From: Escarpia spicata
Lineage: Eukaryota; Annelida; Polychaeta; Sabellida; Siboglinidae
Direction: 5' to 3'
Length of the DNA stretch: 64,000 nt
Assembly: GCA_963995525.1 (NCBI GenBank)
Contig: OZ023206.1
Location: 45,990,990 to 46,054,989 of the forward strand
Shown here: positions 48,944-60,994 of the stretch, in pieces
Layout of the letters: every line of letters begins with the position of its first letter
Numbering within the stretch: position 1 is the stretch's first letter
The notes under the pieces: generated by a model
Database searches by the model: none
Seen by the model: only the letters and a program-made list of their open reading frames with translations
What the model was told of the DNA's origin: nothing
Translations under genes and position numbers: made by a program

Positions 48944-49324
48944 GTAAGGACTAACGCATCTTACAAGTATTATGTGTAATATGTATCACTAATGGATATA
49001 TGTTGTTGTGTGCTAGTATGTACATTCACATAGGACCCGGTGGGTCCAATGATCCAATGTATATACTTCATACACTGCCTGCTCGGCGTCTCTCACACAC
49101 CCTACCGGGAAGCAACACCGGCCGGTGGGTACAAGATACAATGGCTTAGAGATAGAGACCGCCACTCTGTCAGTCTACGACAGGTTACGCATTTACCGCC
49201 TGTGTTGGATCTTTTACTTTCCCTGGCATAGACACCAGATAGAAGGGACCAACGGGTTTTAGTGTCTCTTCCGAAAGACACAGGCAACCTGAGGTTAACG
49301 AAATTGCCTTAGTTTTGAAACGGC

Positions 49325-49520
49325 GGCGTGCGTACGCTTGTACATATGTACGCATGTACGCATGTACGCATGTACGCATGTACGCATGTACGCTTGTACG
49401 TATGTACATATGTACGTATGTATGTACGTGCGTGAGTATGCATGCACTTATGTGCGTACGCACGTGTGCATGTATACATGCATGCACGCATGTATACATG
49501 TACGCAAGTAAGCAAGTATG
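49325..49520. repeat. (TACGCATG)n alternating purine-pyrimidine array
   Basis: Octamer TACGCATG and variants repeat from about 49333 to 49395, then irregular alternating sequence continues to about 49525. Every step alternates pyrimidine and purine, a composition prone to Z-DNA. It lies in intron 2. Confidence 0.85.
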
Positions 49521-49819
49521 CGTATGCGTATATGCATGTATCGTGTATTAATTATGTATATATACATTTTCTATCAATACATGTATGTCGTTATGTATGT
49601 AAGTATGTACGTTTTGTTATACGTTAATTGTGTCTAGTTCGCGAATACGTGTGTACGCATTTACGTATTTATTCATATATTAATGTATTTGTGTTAGTAC
49701 ACGTGTACATGCACAGTTTTACACACCTGGCATTATCACTTACGTATTTTCAGCTGTGATGTACAATAAATACCGTTCTTCTTTAAAAAAAAATTGTAAC
49801 TTCGCTGTTGACACGGCAG

Positions 49820-50021
49820 AGTTGGGGAAGTAGCAACAGCTACACCGCGGCAACAACAGAGACGTTCAACTCGGCCAATGTCGTCGTCGACGGCCCAGAG
49901 GTGGAAACTCCGACTACGTGGACTTTCGGCGAGTGTGGCAAACCCGGGGAGTACATACAACTGCCCATAGGCTACGTGCTAGCTTCGTTTAACACGGTGG
50001 TCAGAACATTTGGATTTCACG
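49820..50021 (+). CDS. CLCA gene B exon 3
   Basis: From CACGGCAG|AGT to CACG|GTGAGC, entering in phase 0 and leaving one base. It reads SWGSSNSYTAATTETFNSAN, VVVDGPEVETPTTWTFGECG and KPGEYIQLPIGYVLA, matching the CLCA stretch between the first domain and the metallohydrolase motif (family: ...W...Y.....E....ADV.V.......PYT...G.CG..GEYIH.TP.F). The polypyrimidine tract is poor, but phase and homology agree. Confidence 0.88.
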
Positions 50022-50131
50022 GTGAGCATTTCTGACGGCCAATGTGGCTCCCTCTGTTGATCGTTTAAATATCCAAAACAACTGCTATTTGTGCATTTGT
50101 TATTGACATGGTTTGATAATTTGTTATTGGT

Positions 50132-50139
<8 letters not shown>

Positions 50140-50177
<38 letters not shown>

Positions 50178-50260
50178 CGTGCGTGCGTGCGTGTGTGTCC
50201 GTGTGTCCGTGTGTGTGTGTGTGTGTGTGAGTGTTTATGTGTATGTGTATGTGTGTATAT

Positions 50261-50329
<69 letters not shown>

Positions 50330-50830
50330 TGTGTGTTGTGTAGTGTATGTATGTGGGCGTGCGGGCGTGCGGGCGTGCGGGCGTGCGGGCGTGCGGGCGT
50401 GCGGGCGTGCGGGCGTGCGGGCGTGCGGGCGTGCGGGCGTGCGGGCGTGCGGGTGTGCGGGCGTGCGGGCGTGCGGGCATGAATATGTTTGTGAATGTAT
50501 GTGAGACTTTATGTATTACATGTGATTGTGAGCGTTGAGTGTGTCTGTATGTATGTGTGAGTGTGCGTGTGTGTTTATATGTATGTGTGCGTGTGCGTGT
50601 GCATATGCCAATGCGTATTTGATAGCGTGCATGTGTGATTATGCGTGTGCGTTTGCTTGTTTATATATGTGCGCGTCCTTGTTTGTGTGTGTTTATATGT
50701 GCATGTGTGTGCGCGCGTGTGCGTGTACGTGAGCGTGTACGTATTCGCGCGCATGCATGTGCATTTATGCGTGCGCGTGTGCTTGTGAGTTTGTATGTGC
50801 GGGCGTGTGTGTGTATGCGCGCAATGTAAA
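50140..50830. repeat. GT-rich block with (GGGCGTGC)n core, intron 3
   Basis: (GT)n at about 50132-50340, then sixteen GGG runs at an exact 8-bp spacing from 50355 to 50477 (unit GGGCGTGC, one GGGTGTGC variant), then irregular GT/GC sequence to 50825. The Arg-Ala-Cys-Gly frames are repeat translations. Confidence 0.95.
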
Positions 50831-50888
50831 CAATAATGTTGCCTAGATGCACCGTCAAGTCCAATATCATTGTGTTTCTCTTTCGTAG

Positions 50889-51163
50889 GCCCGACGTTCG
50901 TTCACGAGTGGGGCCATTTGAGGTGGGGTCTCCGGGACGAGTATCCCGTGATCGGAAGGAAGAGGTTCTATCACTCGAACGGCGAGGTGACCGCGGTCAA
51001 GTGCGGCAAGCACATGAGAGGGAGCCACGTAGATTACGTCACCAATGGAGAATGCGTTGTAGACGAGGCGACTGGACTGCCAACTGAAACATGCTACTTT
51101 AGACCGCTTCATGGAAACCCAGGTGTAGAAGCCTCCCTGATGTTCTACCACAACGTGACGGAG
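50889..51163 (+). CDS. CLCA gene B exon 4 (metallohydrolase motif)
   Basis: From TTTCGTAG|GC to GAG|GTATTC. The leading GC completes the Gly codon begun in exon 3. It reads PTFVHEWGHLRWGLRDEYP. HEWGH is the zinc-binding HExxH with catalytic Glu, and the Asp of RDE is the third ligand position known for CLCA proteins, so all key residues are present. Cysteines follow at KCGKHM, GECVVDE and ETCYFRP, as in the family cysteine-rich segment, then SLMFYHNVTE. In studied CLCAs this domain performs self-cleavage. It leaves in phase 0. Confidence 0.95.
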
Positions 51164-51894
51164 GTATTCAATTTATTTGTTTACCTGTTGACGTTATATT
51201 TCGAAAAGCATTTTCGCTGCGTTCGTAGGCATTAATTTTGCTAGACAATATATGTGTGTGCGTATATGAGAACGTTTGCAATTGTTTGAGTAAAGTTATC
51301 TAGTGTGCCAGCAAATTGTTCCTACTTGGATGCGACGATAGCAGGAAATTGGAACTAAGTAGCCCGCAAATAGTTTATCGATCAGTAGTGCTTACATTTA
51401 TTTCGGCCATCATAATAATAAATCTTTAATTGTGCAACTATACCTGCCCTGAGAAAAAGCAATACTTCGCACACATAATACTTCCACCAAATTAACCCAG
51501 TTTTGTATGTACTCTATGCTTGGTTTACTTACTCACCAAGTAACAGATGCTTATTTTCATTTAATCCACTCAATCATTAAAGGAAATAAAAATAAGGCTT
51601 TTTTTCATGTGTACACAAAGTTTAACATTGTATGTAGCACTTGACAACATTAAACAAATACAGAAACATACATTTGTAGCATGAATTCGATTTTAAGCCC
51701 GTCTGTGAAGCGATTCCCGTGGAAAATTAAATTGTAATGAGCTAGGCGATAACGTGGTATCGTGACGTCATTTATGATACATACTCGCATCAGGCCGACC
51801 CTTTCCATGCATTCACAGCATGTTTACAAGGATAGCTTTTGGGTAGAAACGAGCGTCAGAATGAGTTATTGTGCAATATTCCGACGTAATACAA

Positions 51895-52048
51895 AACGAT
51901 GTTTCTAAATTATATTTATCCAGACAGATCACAATCTGTTTTCACATATATAATTACAATATATTACCGTACAATATATTTACAATTAATAAATTATATA
52001 TCCATTACATTATATTTGTTTGGATAAATAAAATTTAGAAACATCGTT
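51895..52048. mobile_element. Short MITE-like hairpin element
   Basis: Inverted ends of 28 bp with one mismatch (51895-51922 and 52021-52048; AACGATGTTTCTAAATT at the left edge) enclose about 98 bp of AT-rich sequence. It is nested in the TTAA-flanked element. No target duplication was identified. Confidence 0.65.
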
Positions 52049-52189
52049 ATATAATGACCATATTTTTATTATTTACAAAAATAAAAATTATTTATAAACA
52101 GTGCATTATAGTATACAATGATTTGGTTTATATTACTTCGTGAAAACATAAACCAAAAAAGTGTAAAGATAACCAATGGTTTGCATGCT

Positions 52190-52270
52190 GTCAGGACTGA
52201 ACCATCGTCGCGGGATTATAAAATAAATGGCAAGAAACCTAAGCGCCTACCCACTGAGCTAGTGGCACCA
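52190..52270 (-). mobile_element. tRNA-derived SINE head (minus strand)
   Basis: The minus strand starts GGTGCCACTAGCTCAGTGGG. Box A is TAGCTCAGTGGGTAGGCGC (52243-52261) and box B is GGTTCAGTCC (52194-52203), with about 40 bases between them. It does not look like an intact tRNA, as the middle is AT-rich. The SINE body to the left is not delimited. Confidence 0.65.
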
Positions 52271-53079
52271 GCGGAAACTCTCTGACTGATTGAAATAGTT
52301 ATGATAAATTGTACAACACCTTCATATATCGATATTCTAGTGATATTATGAGATTATACACGTTACTTTCTGTAGCAGGATACAATATATGTTTGCTATG
52401 TATGTTTATTGGTGTAGATTATCTCCCGTTGGTTGCATTCGATATAATTATTCTGAAAACGAGCCCAAGCCCGGCGAAACCTAGTCGACTTGCCGTCAGA
52501 CTCGACCCAAAAGCTATCCTTGTAAACATGCTGTGAATGCATGGAAAGGGTCGGCCTGATGCGAGTATGTATCATAAATGACGTCACGATACCACGTTAT
52601 CGCCTAGCTCATTACAGGTTTTGTTCCTGGGCAACCATTCGCATTCGTTGTTTTGAATAAAATTCGATTCATGTGGAACCGTAAGATAACTGCTTTTTCC
52701 TCTATGCATGACTAGATGTTTGTATTACGTCGAAATATTGCACAATAACTCATTCTGAGGCTCGTTTTGACACAAAAGCTATATTTGTAAACATGCTCTG
52801 AATGCTTGGAAAGGGTCAGCCTGATGAGAGCTTGAGTCATAAGTGACGTCACATCTCGGCATCCCGAAAAGCGCGCCAAAAATATGCATATTCGAAAATG
52901 TCCGGTTGCACAGCATAAACTGTGGAATTTCTAGTTCATAGAATTTGTTGGGCTTGGTGGACGTGGACATAGATAGCAGGATGTAATATAACATGAATTC
53001 AAGCAATAGGTGTTTTTATTCCCTTTAAAACAATCGGTCGTTTACACGTAAGATAAATACTAACACCATATACACACAC

Positions 53080-53667
<588 letters not shown>

Positions 53668-53867
53668 NNNNNNNNNNNNNNNNNNNNNNNNNNNNNNNNN
53701 NNNNNNNNNNNNNNNNNNNNNNNNNNNNNNNNNNNNNNNNNNNNNNNNNNNNNNNNNNNNNNNNNNNNNNNNNNNNNNNNNNNNNNNNNNNNNNNNNNNN
53801 NNNNNNNNNNNNNNNNNNNNNNNNNNNNNNNNNNNNNNNNNNNNNNNNNNNNNNNNNNNNNNNNNNN
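53668..53867. other. Assembly gap (200 N)
   Basis: Exactly 200 N, probably a placeholder of unknown true size, directly after a (CT)n run. Confidence 0.99.
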
Positions 53868-54000
53868 GAAATATACCGGGCGCAGTTGCCTACGGTATAT
53901 TACTGTGTTGGGCGCAAGTATACCTGCCGCATATTTATGTGTTGGGCGCAGGTATACCTGCCGTATGGGTGCACATACTTGCAGTATGCTACTATGCTGG
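53868..54000. repeat. Short tandem repeat, about 36-40 bp units
   Basis: TGTGTTGGGCGCA(A/G)GTATACCTGCCG repeats about two and a half times beside the gap, with decaying partial units on either side. Confidence 0.7.
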
Positions 54001-54639
54001 GGCCGGTTATAAGAATCATATACTTAAAGTTACGCATTATTTACAGTCACGTGTTTGCAGACCTGCGCGTAGTTTTACGAAGCGCCTTTAGGGACTGATT
54101 CGCCAACCAGAATACCATTCTAATCCATGGGCGTGTCCGTTCAAGGTTTGAGCGCAGTCACTGTGCGTTTTAAGACTTCATAATTTACTAGAGCTATAGC
54201 AATGAAAAACAAAGCGACTTACGAATATACTTTGATATAACCAAACACTTGTTATCGCCAAACTACGAAGACTTCCAACAGTGTTTCTTTTAATTGTTTG
54301 ATCAGTTTTCACTTTCACAAAATGCCTTCAATTTCCTCCATGCTGCCAGTCGCGCTTGCAGCCTCCTCTTAATTTATTTTACTATTTCCTCCATCCTCAC
54401 ACATCTGTTCACTTCCGTAATGGGGTTTCCGAAAAAAAATTACATGCAGATCCACCTCGTGTTCACCTATTTACATTATTTCTGTCTCCGTCAGATTCAT
54501 GCGGAGGATTTCTTTTCTAAAGGTACCTTCGTCCTGTTACTGTACCTTACCACTTCTCCCCTCTGTATATAAACAGTATAAGATCGACACCTCTCTAACA
54601 TTAATTTTCAAAAAATAAATTCATTGATGATATTAAACT

Positions 54640-57112
54640 ATCATTTCATATAATAACTATTTCTGAGACCTAGGTTGATCCAAGCTCAACAAATTATTTT
54701 CTACTAAATGGATAAGATGTGTTTCACATTGTAAGGGATAACAGAAAAGGAGGGGGTGTGGCATATATTTGTTAACCAAAGACTCACTTCTACACTTCGA
54801 GCAGTAAATGCAAGGAGGTTGAGGACATATTTGAATGTGTCACCGATGAACTGGATATAAACAAACATACAAAACACTTGGTCAGATATTGACACATTTT
54901 GTGAAAACATAAAACATTTGTTTACTGATGTTACGCCAAGTAAATCTATTTTGTATGTGGTTATTTTATTATCGATCTACTAAAACAAGGAACACACAAC
55001 GGAGCAAACCGTTTTGTTTCCGTTAATAGATAGACCGAGTCGAATTATCTCAAACTCGTGTACTCTGATTGACAACATATTTACTAATCAAACACATTAT
55101 TTTGTTAGAACTGGGTTATTTTTCAATTACATCAGTGATCATTTGCAGATATTTGCTTTTAGTAATTATGATAATTATGAAATGGAGACATATAAATGTG
55201 AAACTTTTAAATATGTAAGAACTATAAAAGATGTTAATGTATGTTCGCTTATTGAAAATATGAGGCAAGAAAAGTGGGATGACATGTTAGAAACTGATGA
55301 TGCAAATACAAATTTTGTCAGTCGATTTAGTACTTTGTATAATTATCATTTCCCAGTTAGGAAGGTTAGGATTAAGCAAACATGTAAGAAAAAAACCCTG
55401 GTTTACAAAAGGTTTTTAAAATGCGTATCGTAAAAAGAATGTTCTATACGTAACTTTTCTCAGGGATAGAACTGAAATTGCGGAGTCCAGGTATAAAAGG
55501 TATAAAAATAGATTACCTAATATCTTAAGATTGGCGGAAAAGGCACATTACAGTACTCAGAAAAGAAAGGTAATTGTAAAAAACATGGACAATATTGAAT
55601 AAAGTGTTACGTAAACAACACCAGTCTCTGAACTTTCCAACACATTTGGTATATGGCGATAGAGACATTACCAACAAACAACAATCGCAAACGAATTTAA
55701 TATGTTTTTTTGACAAATATTGTTCGTAACTTAGTCAAGGACATCAATAGCAAGGATGAAAGTAATTGTGTGTATGATTATTTAGAAGGTAGCATTGAAA
55801 GCAGTTTATTCCTCGAACCTGTAGATGAGGATGAACTCATAACTACAGTGAAAGTATGTACAACAAAAATCGTCAGACTTTGAAGATGTAAGTATGGACA
55901 TTGTCGCGAAGGTCATTCGTGTAATATGCACACCTCTCACGCATATACTGTATGTAATAATGTATTTAGAACTGGTGTGTTCCCAACACTAATGACAATT
56001 TCCAAAGTAATATCCCTGTTTAAATGTGGAACAAAAAACCGAACTTACAAATTATAGGTCAATTTCTCTCTAGCCGCAATTTTCTAAAAATCTTGGAAAA
56101 ATTGTTCCTTGCCAGAAAAGAGAGGTTTTAAAATGCTAATAACATATTAAGTTCGAATCAGTGCGGGTTATGCGCTAATATGTTCACGTCACTTGCTGTA
56201 CTGGAATTAATAGAAGACATTTCAAATACTAAGGACAGTAAAAAGCATGCAATTGGTGTATTTATTGATCATAAAAAGGCATTTGACAACGTTGACCATG
56301 ATATACTTACAAACAAATTGATTTATTATGGTGTGCCTGGAATAGCAAATTATTGGATTGAAAGCTACCTTTCGAGCATAAATAATTTTTTAAATATTGA
56401 CGGGTGTGTTTCGGAGCTTTTTGGTGTCACATGTGGAGTTCTGCAAGGGTCTATTTTAGGTCCACGGTTATTTGTCTTTTACATTAATGATATATGTAAA
56501 GTATCATCATTAGTGAAATTCATGCTTATTGCTGATGATACCAATATATTTTGTACCGGTAACAATCTACACGACATGTTAAATAGAGAATTTGCTAAAT
56601 AGTGCAAATGGTTTGCTGTAAACAAACTATCACTCAACTTGTCCAAAACGAATTATATGTTATTTCTGAAGCCGTCCACCAGATTTTGACAATAATGTGT
56701 GCTTTAGTAACGAACAAATAACCAGAGTATGTGTAACTAAAGTTATTGCAGTGTTTATTGATTACCAGCTAAACTGGAAACATCAAATTAATACGGTTAG
56801 AACAAAACTGTCCAAAGTGGCAGCGGTCATATACAAAGCAAGGTGTTTAATTAGTCAGGATTGAATGTATATATTGAATTGTTCCCTGTTCTTGCCATAT
56901 ATATTAGCTACTGCAGAGATATATGGGGTAACACCTGTGTCTCAAACATTGGGTGTATTATTGTGCTGCAGAAACGAGTAGTTCGTCTGATCTGCGGCGT
57001 AAAACGTTTGGAGCCTACCAGCGCTCTCTTTAAACAACTGAGCATTTTGACGTTTGTAGACTTAGTTAAATTTACACACAAAAATCAATGTGCATTTACC
57101 TTTGTGGATTAA
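54640..57112 (+). mobile_element. Non-LTR retrotransposon, decayed (jockey superfamily)
   Basis: Endonuclease remnants start near 54690 (LLNGYDVFHIVRDN then RKGGGVAYI, out of frame) and continue at 55014 with RPSRIISNSCTLIDNIFTN and ISDHLQIFAF. RT follows at 56180: FIDHKKAFDNVDHDILTNKL, TCGVLQGSILGPRLFVFYIND, and a catalytic box LIADDTNIF that keeps both Asp. C-terminal residues extend to VKRLEPTSALFKQLSILTF near 57050. Several stops separate the pieces. It is inserted in intron 4 of CLCA gene B in the sense orientation. Confidence 0.8.
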
Positions 57113-57114
57113 AT

Positions 57115-58190
57115 CTGTGGAATACATTGCACGGAAGCATTACCAGCAGTAGAACCATACATGCATGCATTTTATCTATAAGTTATATCTTCTATATACG
57201 TACTAGAACTAAGAAAAAACATTAAAATAAATCTAGCAAGACATTACGTTGTGTAGGCATTGCAACTATACTGGTTGGGGTGAACTATATATAAGTATTG
57301 CACTTCTGTTCACTCCCTTTCCTCCAACACTTATGATTACTGTTTGCATGTTGAAAATGTATTTTAAAAATAACGAGATGTATAATTCCTAAATGTTTTT
57401 GTTGTAAATACATTTTCCTAAAATACTTACTTACTTAGTAGACTGATGTCTATTAATTTATGAAATATTACGATGAAAAGGACGTCTTTCTTATTTCATC
57501 GCTTTCATCCTATGTTAAACAATAATTAATACAAATGTATAATCACTCCAGGTTAGTTATTTTGGGAGAGTTAATTATTATACAATTACAATATACAAGA
57601 TCGTTATTGAATTTCGCAAAAAAGAGATAACTTTGTCTTGTGGTCTGTTAATACATACAAAGTACATAAAACATATAAAAGGCAGCCACAGTAAAAGAAA
57701 TATAACTCATATTCCCACATATTCATCCCCTTACTCATACACTGATAATGGTGGTGACAAGTATGATATTCAATGTTTACATTGCATAACCAGATACAGT
57801 TATAAAATAAATCTCAATTTAACAAATACCATGTTATCACAGTCAGTATCTATCACAGTCATGAAGTAAATTCAGCACAGCATTCTAAAATTATAAACCC
57901 ACTAAAATTATAAAATGGCTCAGTTGCAAATAATGTATAAGATGTATTGATAATCTTGACTGACATAGGAACACAACTACTCAATGTCTTCGCCTTCTTT
58001 GCAGCGAAAGCTCTAAGTCTCCTGCCCGGTGGCAGTGTATCATATTATTATGACAGAATGTGACACAAGTCACTTATGGTTTGCAAACCCTTTCTCATAG
58101 CTCTCGTCTCATACAGCTGATTCAGTCCAATCTATCTCACTCCCACAACCTTATTTCCCCTATTAACAATACTGTTCAACCTGCCTCTAG
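57115..58190. other. Intronic spacer
   Basis: AT-rich sequence with no recognised gene. Confidence 0.4.
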
Positions 58191-58199
58191 TCTTCACAG

Positions 58200-58445
58200 T
58201 CATAGTGCCAAACCAGCTGACAAACGAATGTACAATACATATTCGATAAAGCTGTGACAGAACATCTGCGCAGTCTCACGACTCGCACCAACGCCAAAAC
58301 ATCTCAGTCTGGACATGCAGAACATTCGCTGATAACATTTCTCTACAATGCAGTTGGTGTTGGATTCAAATGTGAATTTATTATCCAAAACAGTGCCTGG
58401 AAATTGATACTCATTCACTCTCTTAGAAGTGTGAAGTCTCACGGT
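58200..58445 (-). pseudogene. Non-LTR reverse-transcriptase tail fragment
   Basis: The minus-strand frame reads VNEYQFPGTVLDNKFTFESN, then EKCYQRMFCMSRLRCFGV and FCHSFIEYVL. This resembles the region after the RT palm in a non-LTR group known from fish and invertebrates (family pattern: ...YKYLGT.ID.KL.FE.N......K..QR...LRKL). It is a short dead fragment of a family different from the neighbouring element. Confidence 0.6.
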
Positions 58446-58771
58446 TCATCCGTGAATCTCTCGAATGTTTTCTATTTACACAGGTTCACGGCCATGAGAG
58501 ACGATGCTCACGGATTTATGTAATTTTAGTAATTTCATTTTGTTTCAACCCTCGTTATAACAAGCCTCGTTAACTTACAACGCGGATTCGGATATAGCGC
58601 GGTTGGCCGTAGACCCAAAATGTCTTCCAAGTTGTTGCTACGCTAACCATCACCAACATTTCTATTACGCTAAATGCGACTTATAGACTGCACCGCTGGC
58701 ACACGTGCACCATGTTTCGCATCTTGTTCCCCGTAGCGTCATTGACGCCGCAGTGCGGGCTTGATAGTAAA

Positions 58772-59162
58772 GGTGTCCAGTGTATCATAACATTGTTCCT
58801 GCTTGAATGCGAGGAAAGCAGTAAATTGGAACTATCTATCTCTCAAATATGTTCTAGATCATTAGTGCTTACATTTACTTCGGCCTTCATAATAACAAAT
58901 CTTTCATTTTGCAACTATACCTGCCCTGAGACAAAGCAATACTTCGTACACATACTATTAAAAAAAAAAAGGTTTTGTATGTAGTCTATGCTTGGTTTAC
59001 GTACTCACCATGTCACTCACTCACACCAACTCAATCATTAATACAATCGATCGTTTATATACAAGGTAAATATTAACACCATACACGCAAACTTGCATGC
59101 AAACACACGCGTGCGCGCGCACGCACACACACACACATAATCACACGCTACACACACACACA

Positions 59163-59230
<68 letters not shown>

Positions 59231-59236
59231 CCAGGC

Positions 59237-59277
<41 letters not shown>

Positions 59278-59347
59278 CAGCACACACACAGTCTCTCACA
59301 CGTTCTCTTTGTCCCTCTCACTTTCTCTCTCACTTTCTCTCTCTCTC

Positions 59348-59430
<83 letters not shown>
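58772..59430 (+). repeat. Second copy of the intron 4 segment
   Basis: Matches 51307-51580 and then 53028-53667, the two halves of the first copy once the TTAA-flanked element is taken out. Landmarks: AGTGCTTACATTTA (51389, 58864), GCAACTATACCTGCCCTGAG, CTATGCTTGGTTTAC, AATCGRTCGTTTA, then CA-rich and CT-rich tracts. This copy sits directly upstream of exon 5. Confidence 0.85.
59100..59430. repeat. (CA)n then (CT)n microsatellites upstream of exon 5
   Basis: CA-rich from 59105 to 59290, CT-rich from 59315 to 59430, ending about 118 bp before the exon 5 acceptor. Confidence 0.95.
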
Positions 59431-59547
59431 CTCTCTCAATCTCTCTCACTCATTCACTCTCTACCACTCTTGTCATCCACAGACTTGACTCATTCACGGA
59501 TTTGTTTAATTAATGCAAATCTCACTCGCTTATGTTTGTTATATCAG

Positions 59548-59683
59548 GTGACAACGTTTTGCGACAACGACGAAAACAATCAGGCGACACTGCACAACGA
59601 CGAAGCACCGAATGTTCATAACGATCTGTGTGAAGGCCGGAGTGCGTGGGAGATCATGCGTGAACACGACGATTTCCGTAATG
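59548..59683 (+). CDS. CLCA gene B exon 5
   Basis: From ATATCAG|GTG to AATG|GTCGGT, phase 0 in, one base out. It reads VTTFCDNDENNQATLHNDEA, PNVHNDLCEGRSAWEIMREH and DDF. CLCA members read ...VVEFCxxxxHNxEAPNxQNxxCxxRSTWDVI at this place, so it is the link between the metallohydrolase/cysteine-rich part and the VWA domain. Confidence 0.92.
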
Positions 59684-60116
59684 GTCGGTGCATGTTAATA
59701 ATATATCAAAACTGATATCATTTCGTTGCACTAAATGCATGTCTGATCATTTATTATTAACATATATAATCCCAATTTTTTTTAAACAATCTACGCGTTT
59801 CTGAACAGTTGTAGCGTTTATTGTTATTATCATCATCATGATCATTATCACTACTATCACTACTATCACTATTATAATAATTTTTTCATTTTCAGTATTT
59901 TCAGTATTTTCAGTATTATCATTATTATCATTATTATCACTATTGTCATTTTGATTATTGCTATTATCATCAATATTATTTATCAAACAAACCAATAATT
60001 TCGGTTATGTACGTAGTTTGAAATTGTCACCTGTCAATGTTATTAACTGTAAATTAAACTAATAACAATTATATAACAAAATGCAGTTGCAAGCAACCAT
60101 TAATTGTGTATTCCAG

Positions 60117-60235
60117 GAAACTGCCCCGCCATAGACGAACCGCAGAAACCCACATTCCGCATCGTTCAAGCAAAAAGTAAACGGATTGTGATGGTATTGG
60201 ACGTGTCTGGCAGCATGGCCATTGCCAGTAACGGG
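60117..60235 (+). CDS. CLCA gene B exon 6 (start of VWA domain)
   Basis: From TTCCAG|GA to GGG|GTGAGT. GA completes the Gly codon from exon 5. It reads NCPAIDEPQKPTFRIVQAKS and KRIVMVLDVSGSMAIASNG. DVSGS is the first MIDAS motif (DxSxS) of the von Willebrand factor A domain, which binds a divalent cation and, in CLCA1, contacts the channel. It leaves in phase 0. Confidence 0.95.
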
Positions 60236-60769
60236 GTGAGTATATGTGTCATTACTGGTGAATGTCAATCGAAGTAAAGTTGTGATGAGCATATGTTATG
60301 ACATTAATGCCAATGTCCTAGCGAGGTGAGTGGACTTTAACGGATGCATGACCACTACTAATAACATTAGACTACTAATAACATTAGGAGTATACGCTGT
60401 ACGTGTATGACGTAATGTAGGTGGAGACGCGAGTGGACATATATAAAATCTTGAGCATTTGTTTAAAGTAATGGGATAAGTATGACGTTATTTACACAAC
60501 CAGATGTGCAGGATTGTATTGTTGTTTCTGAAAATAACACAAGTAATGATCGCATCTGGTATCATCACCTCAGAAAGTAACATAATTTTCTTACAAATTC
60601 GTACCTACAAACTCGAGAAGACAAACAATATAAAACAGAAATAATGTAAACATGAAAATGAGTAGAAATGAAATTAAAACACCTGTTGTAGACTGTAGCA
60701 CAATAAAAGTCACGATTCACCAAATACATAAGTTTGTGTGCATATTAGTCATGTATCACCTATCAACAG

Positions 60770-60994
60770 GTAACCCGGATACACAAACTTTACAAGACAT
60801 CGTCCGACTACGTGAAGAATGTCATTCCAGCGGGTTACTCGGTCGGAATAGTGACCTTCAGCAGCGACACCACAACCGTTGCAACTCTCAGGGAAATAAA
60901 CTCCGATAGTGTGAGAGACGACTTGGTCGCAACACTTCCGCAAAGCACGGGAGGATCCACAGCGATCGGTAAAGGACTGCTACGCGGAGTGGAG
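60770..60994 (+). CDS. CLCA gene B exon 7 (VWA middle part)
   Basis: Seventy-five codons from CAACAG|GTA to GAG|GTAAAC, phase 0 at both ends. It contains IPAGYSVGIVTFSSDTTTVA and LPQSTGGSTAIGKGLLRGVE. GIVTFSS is the typical VWA strand, and the Thr in GGSTAI is the second MIDAS position. The next expected block, with the third MIDAS Asp (family LLTDGED), does not follow; see the findings. Confidence 0.92.

Larger units (their letters stand above)
51577..53028. mobile_element. TTAA-flanked TIR transposon (non-autonomous)
   Basis: Element 51581-53024 (1444 bp) with inverted ends AGGAAATAAAAAT and AGGGAATAAAAAC, flanked on both sides by TTAA. A related genomic copy of the same intron segment (near 59034) reads CAATCATTAATACAATCG without the element, that is, an empty site. 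TTAA targeting is typical of piggyBac and Kolobok elements, and purine-rich termini favour Kolobok. No transposase frame was found. It contains internal inverted arms (51737-51857 and 52488-52615) with a partial third copy at about 52745-52850. Confidence 0.8.

Noticed and set aside
50091..50504. Cys/Arg/Gly-rich proteins in the GT and GGGCGTGC block
   Set aside because: Pure repeat translation inside intron 3 of CLCA gene B.
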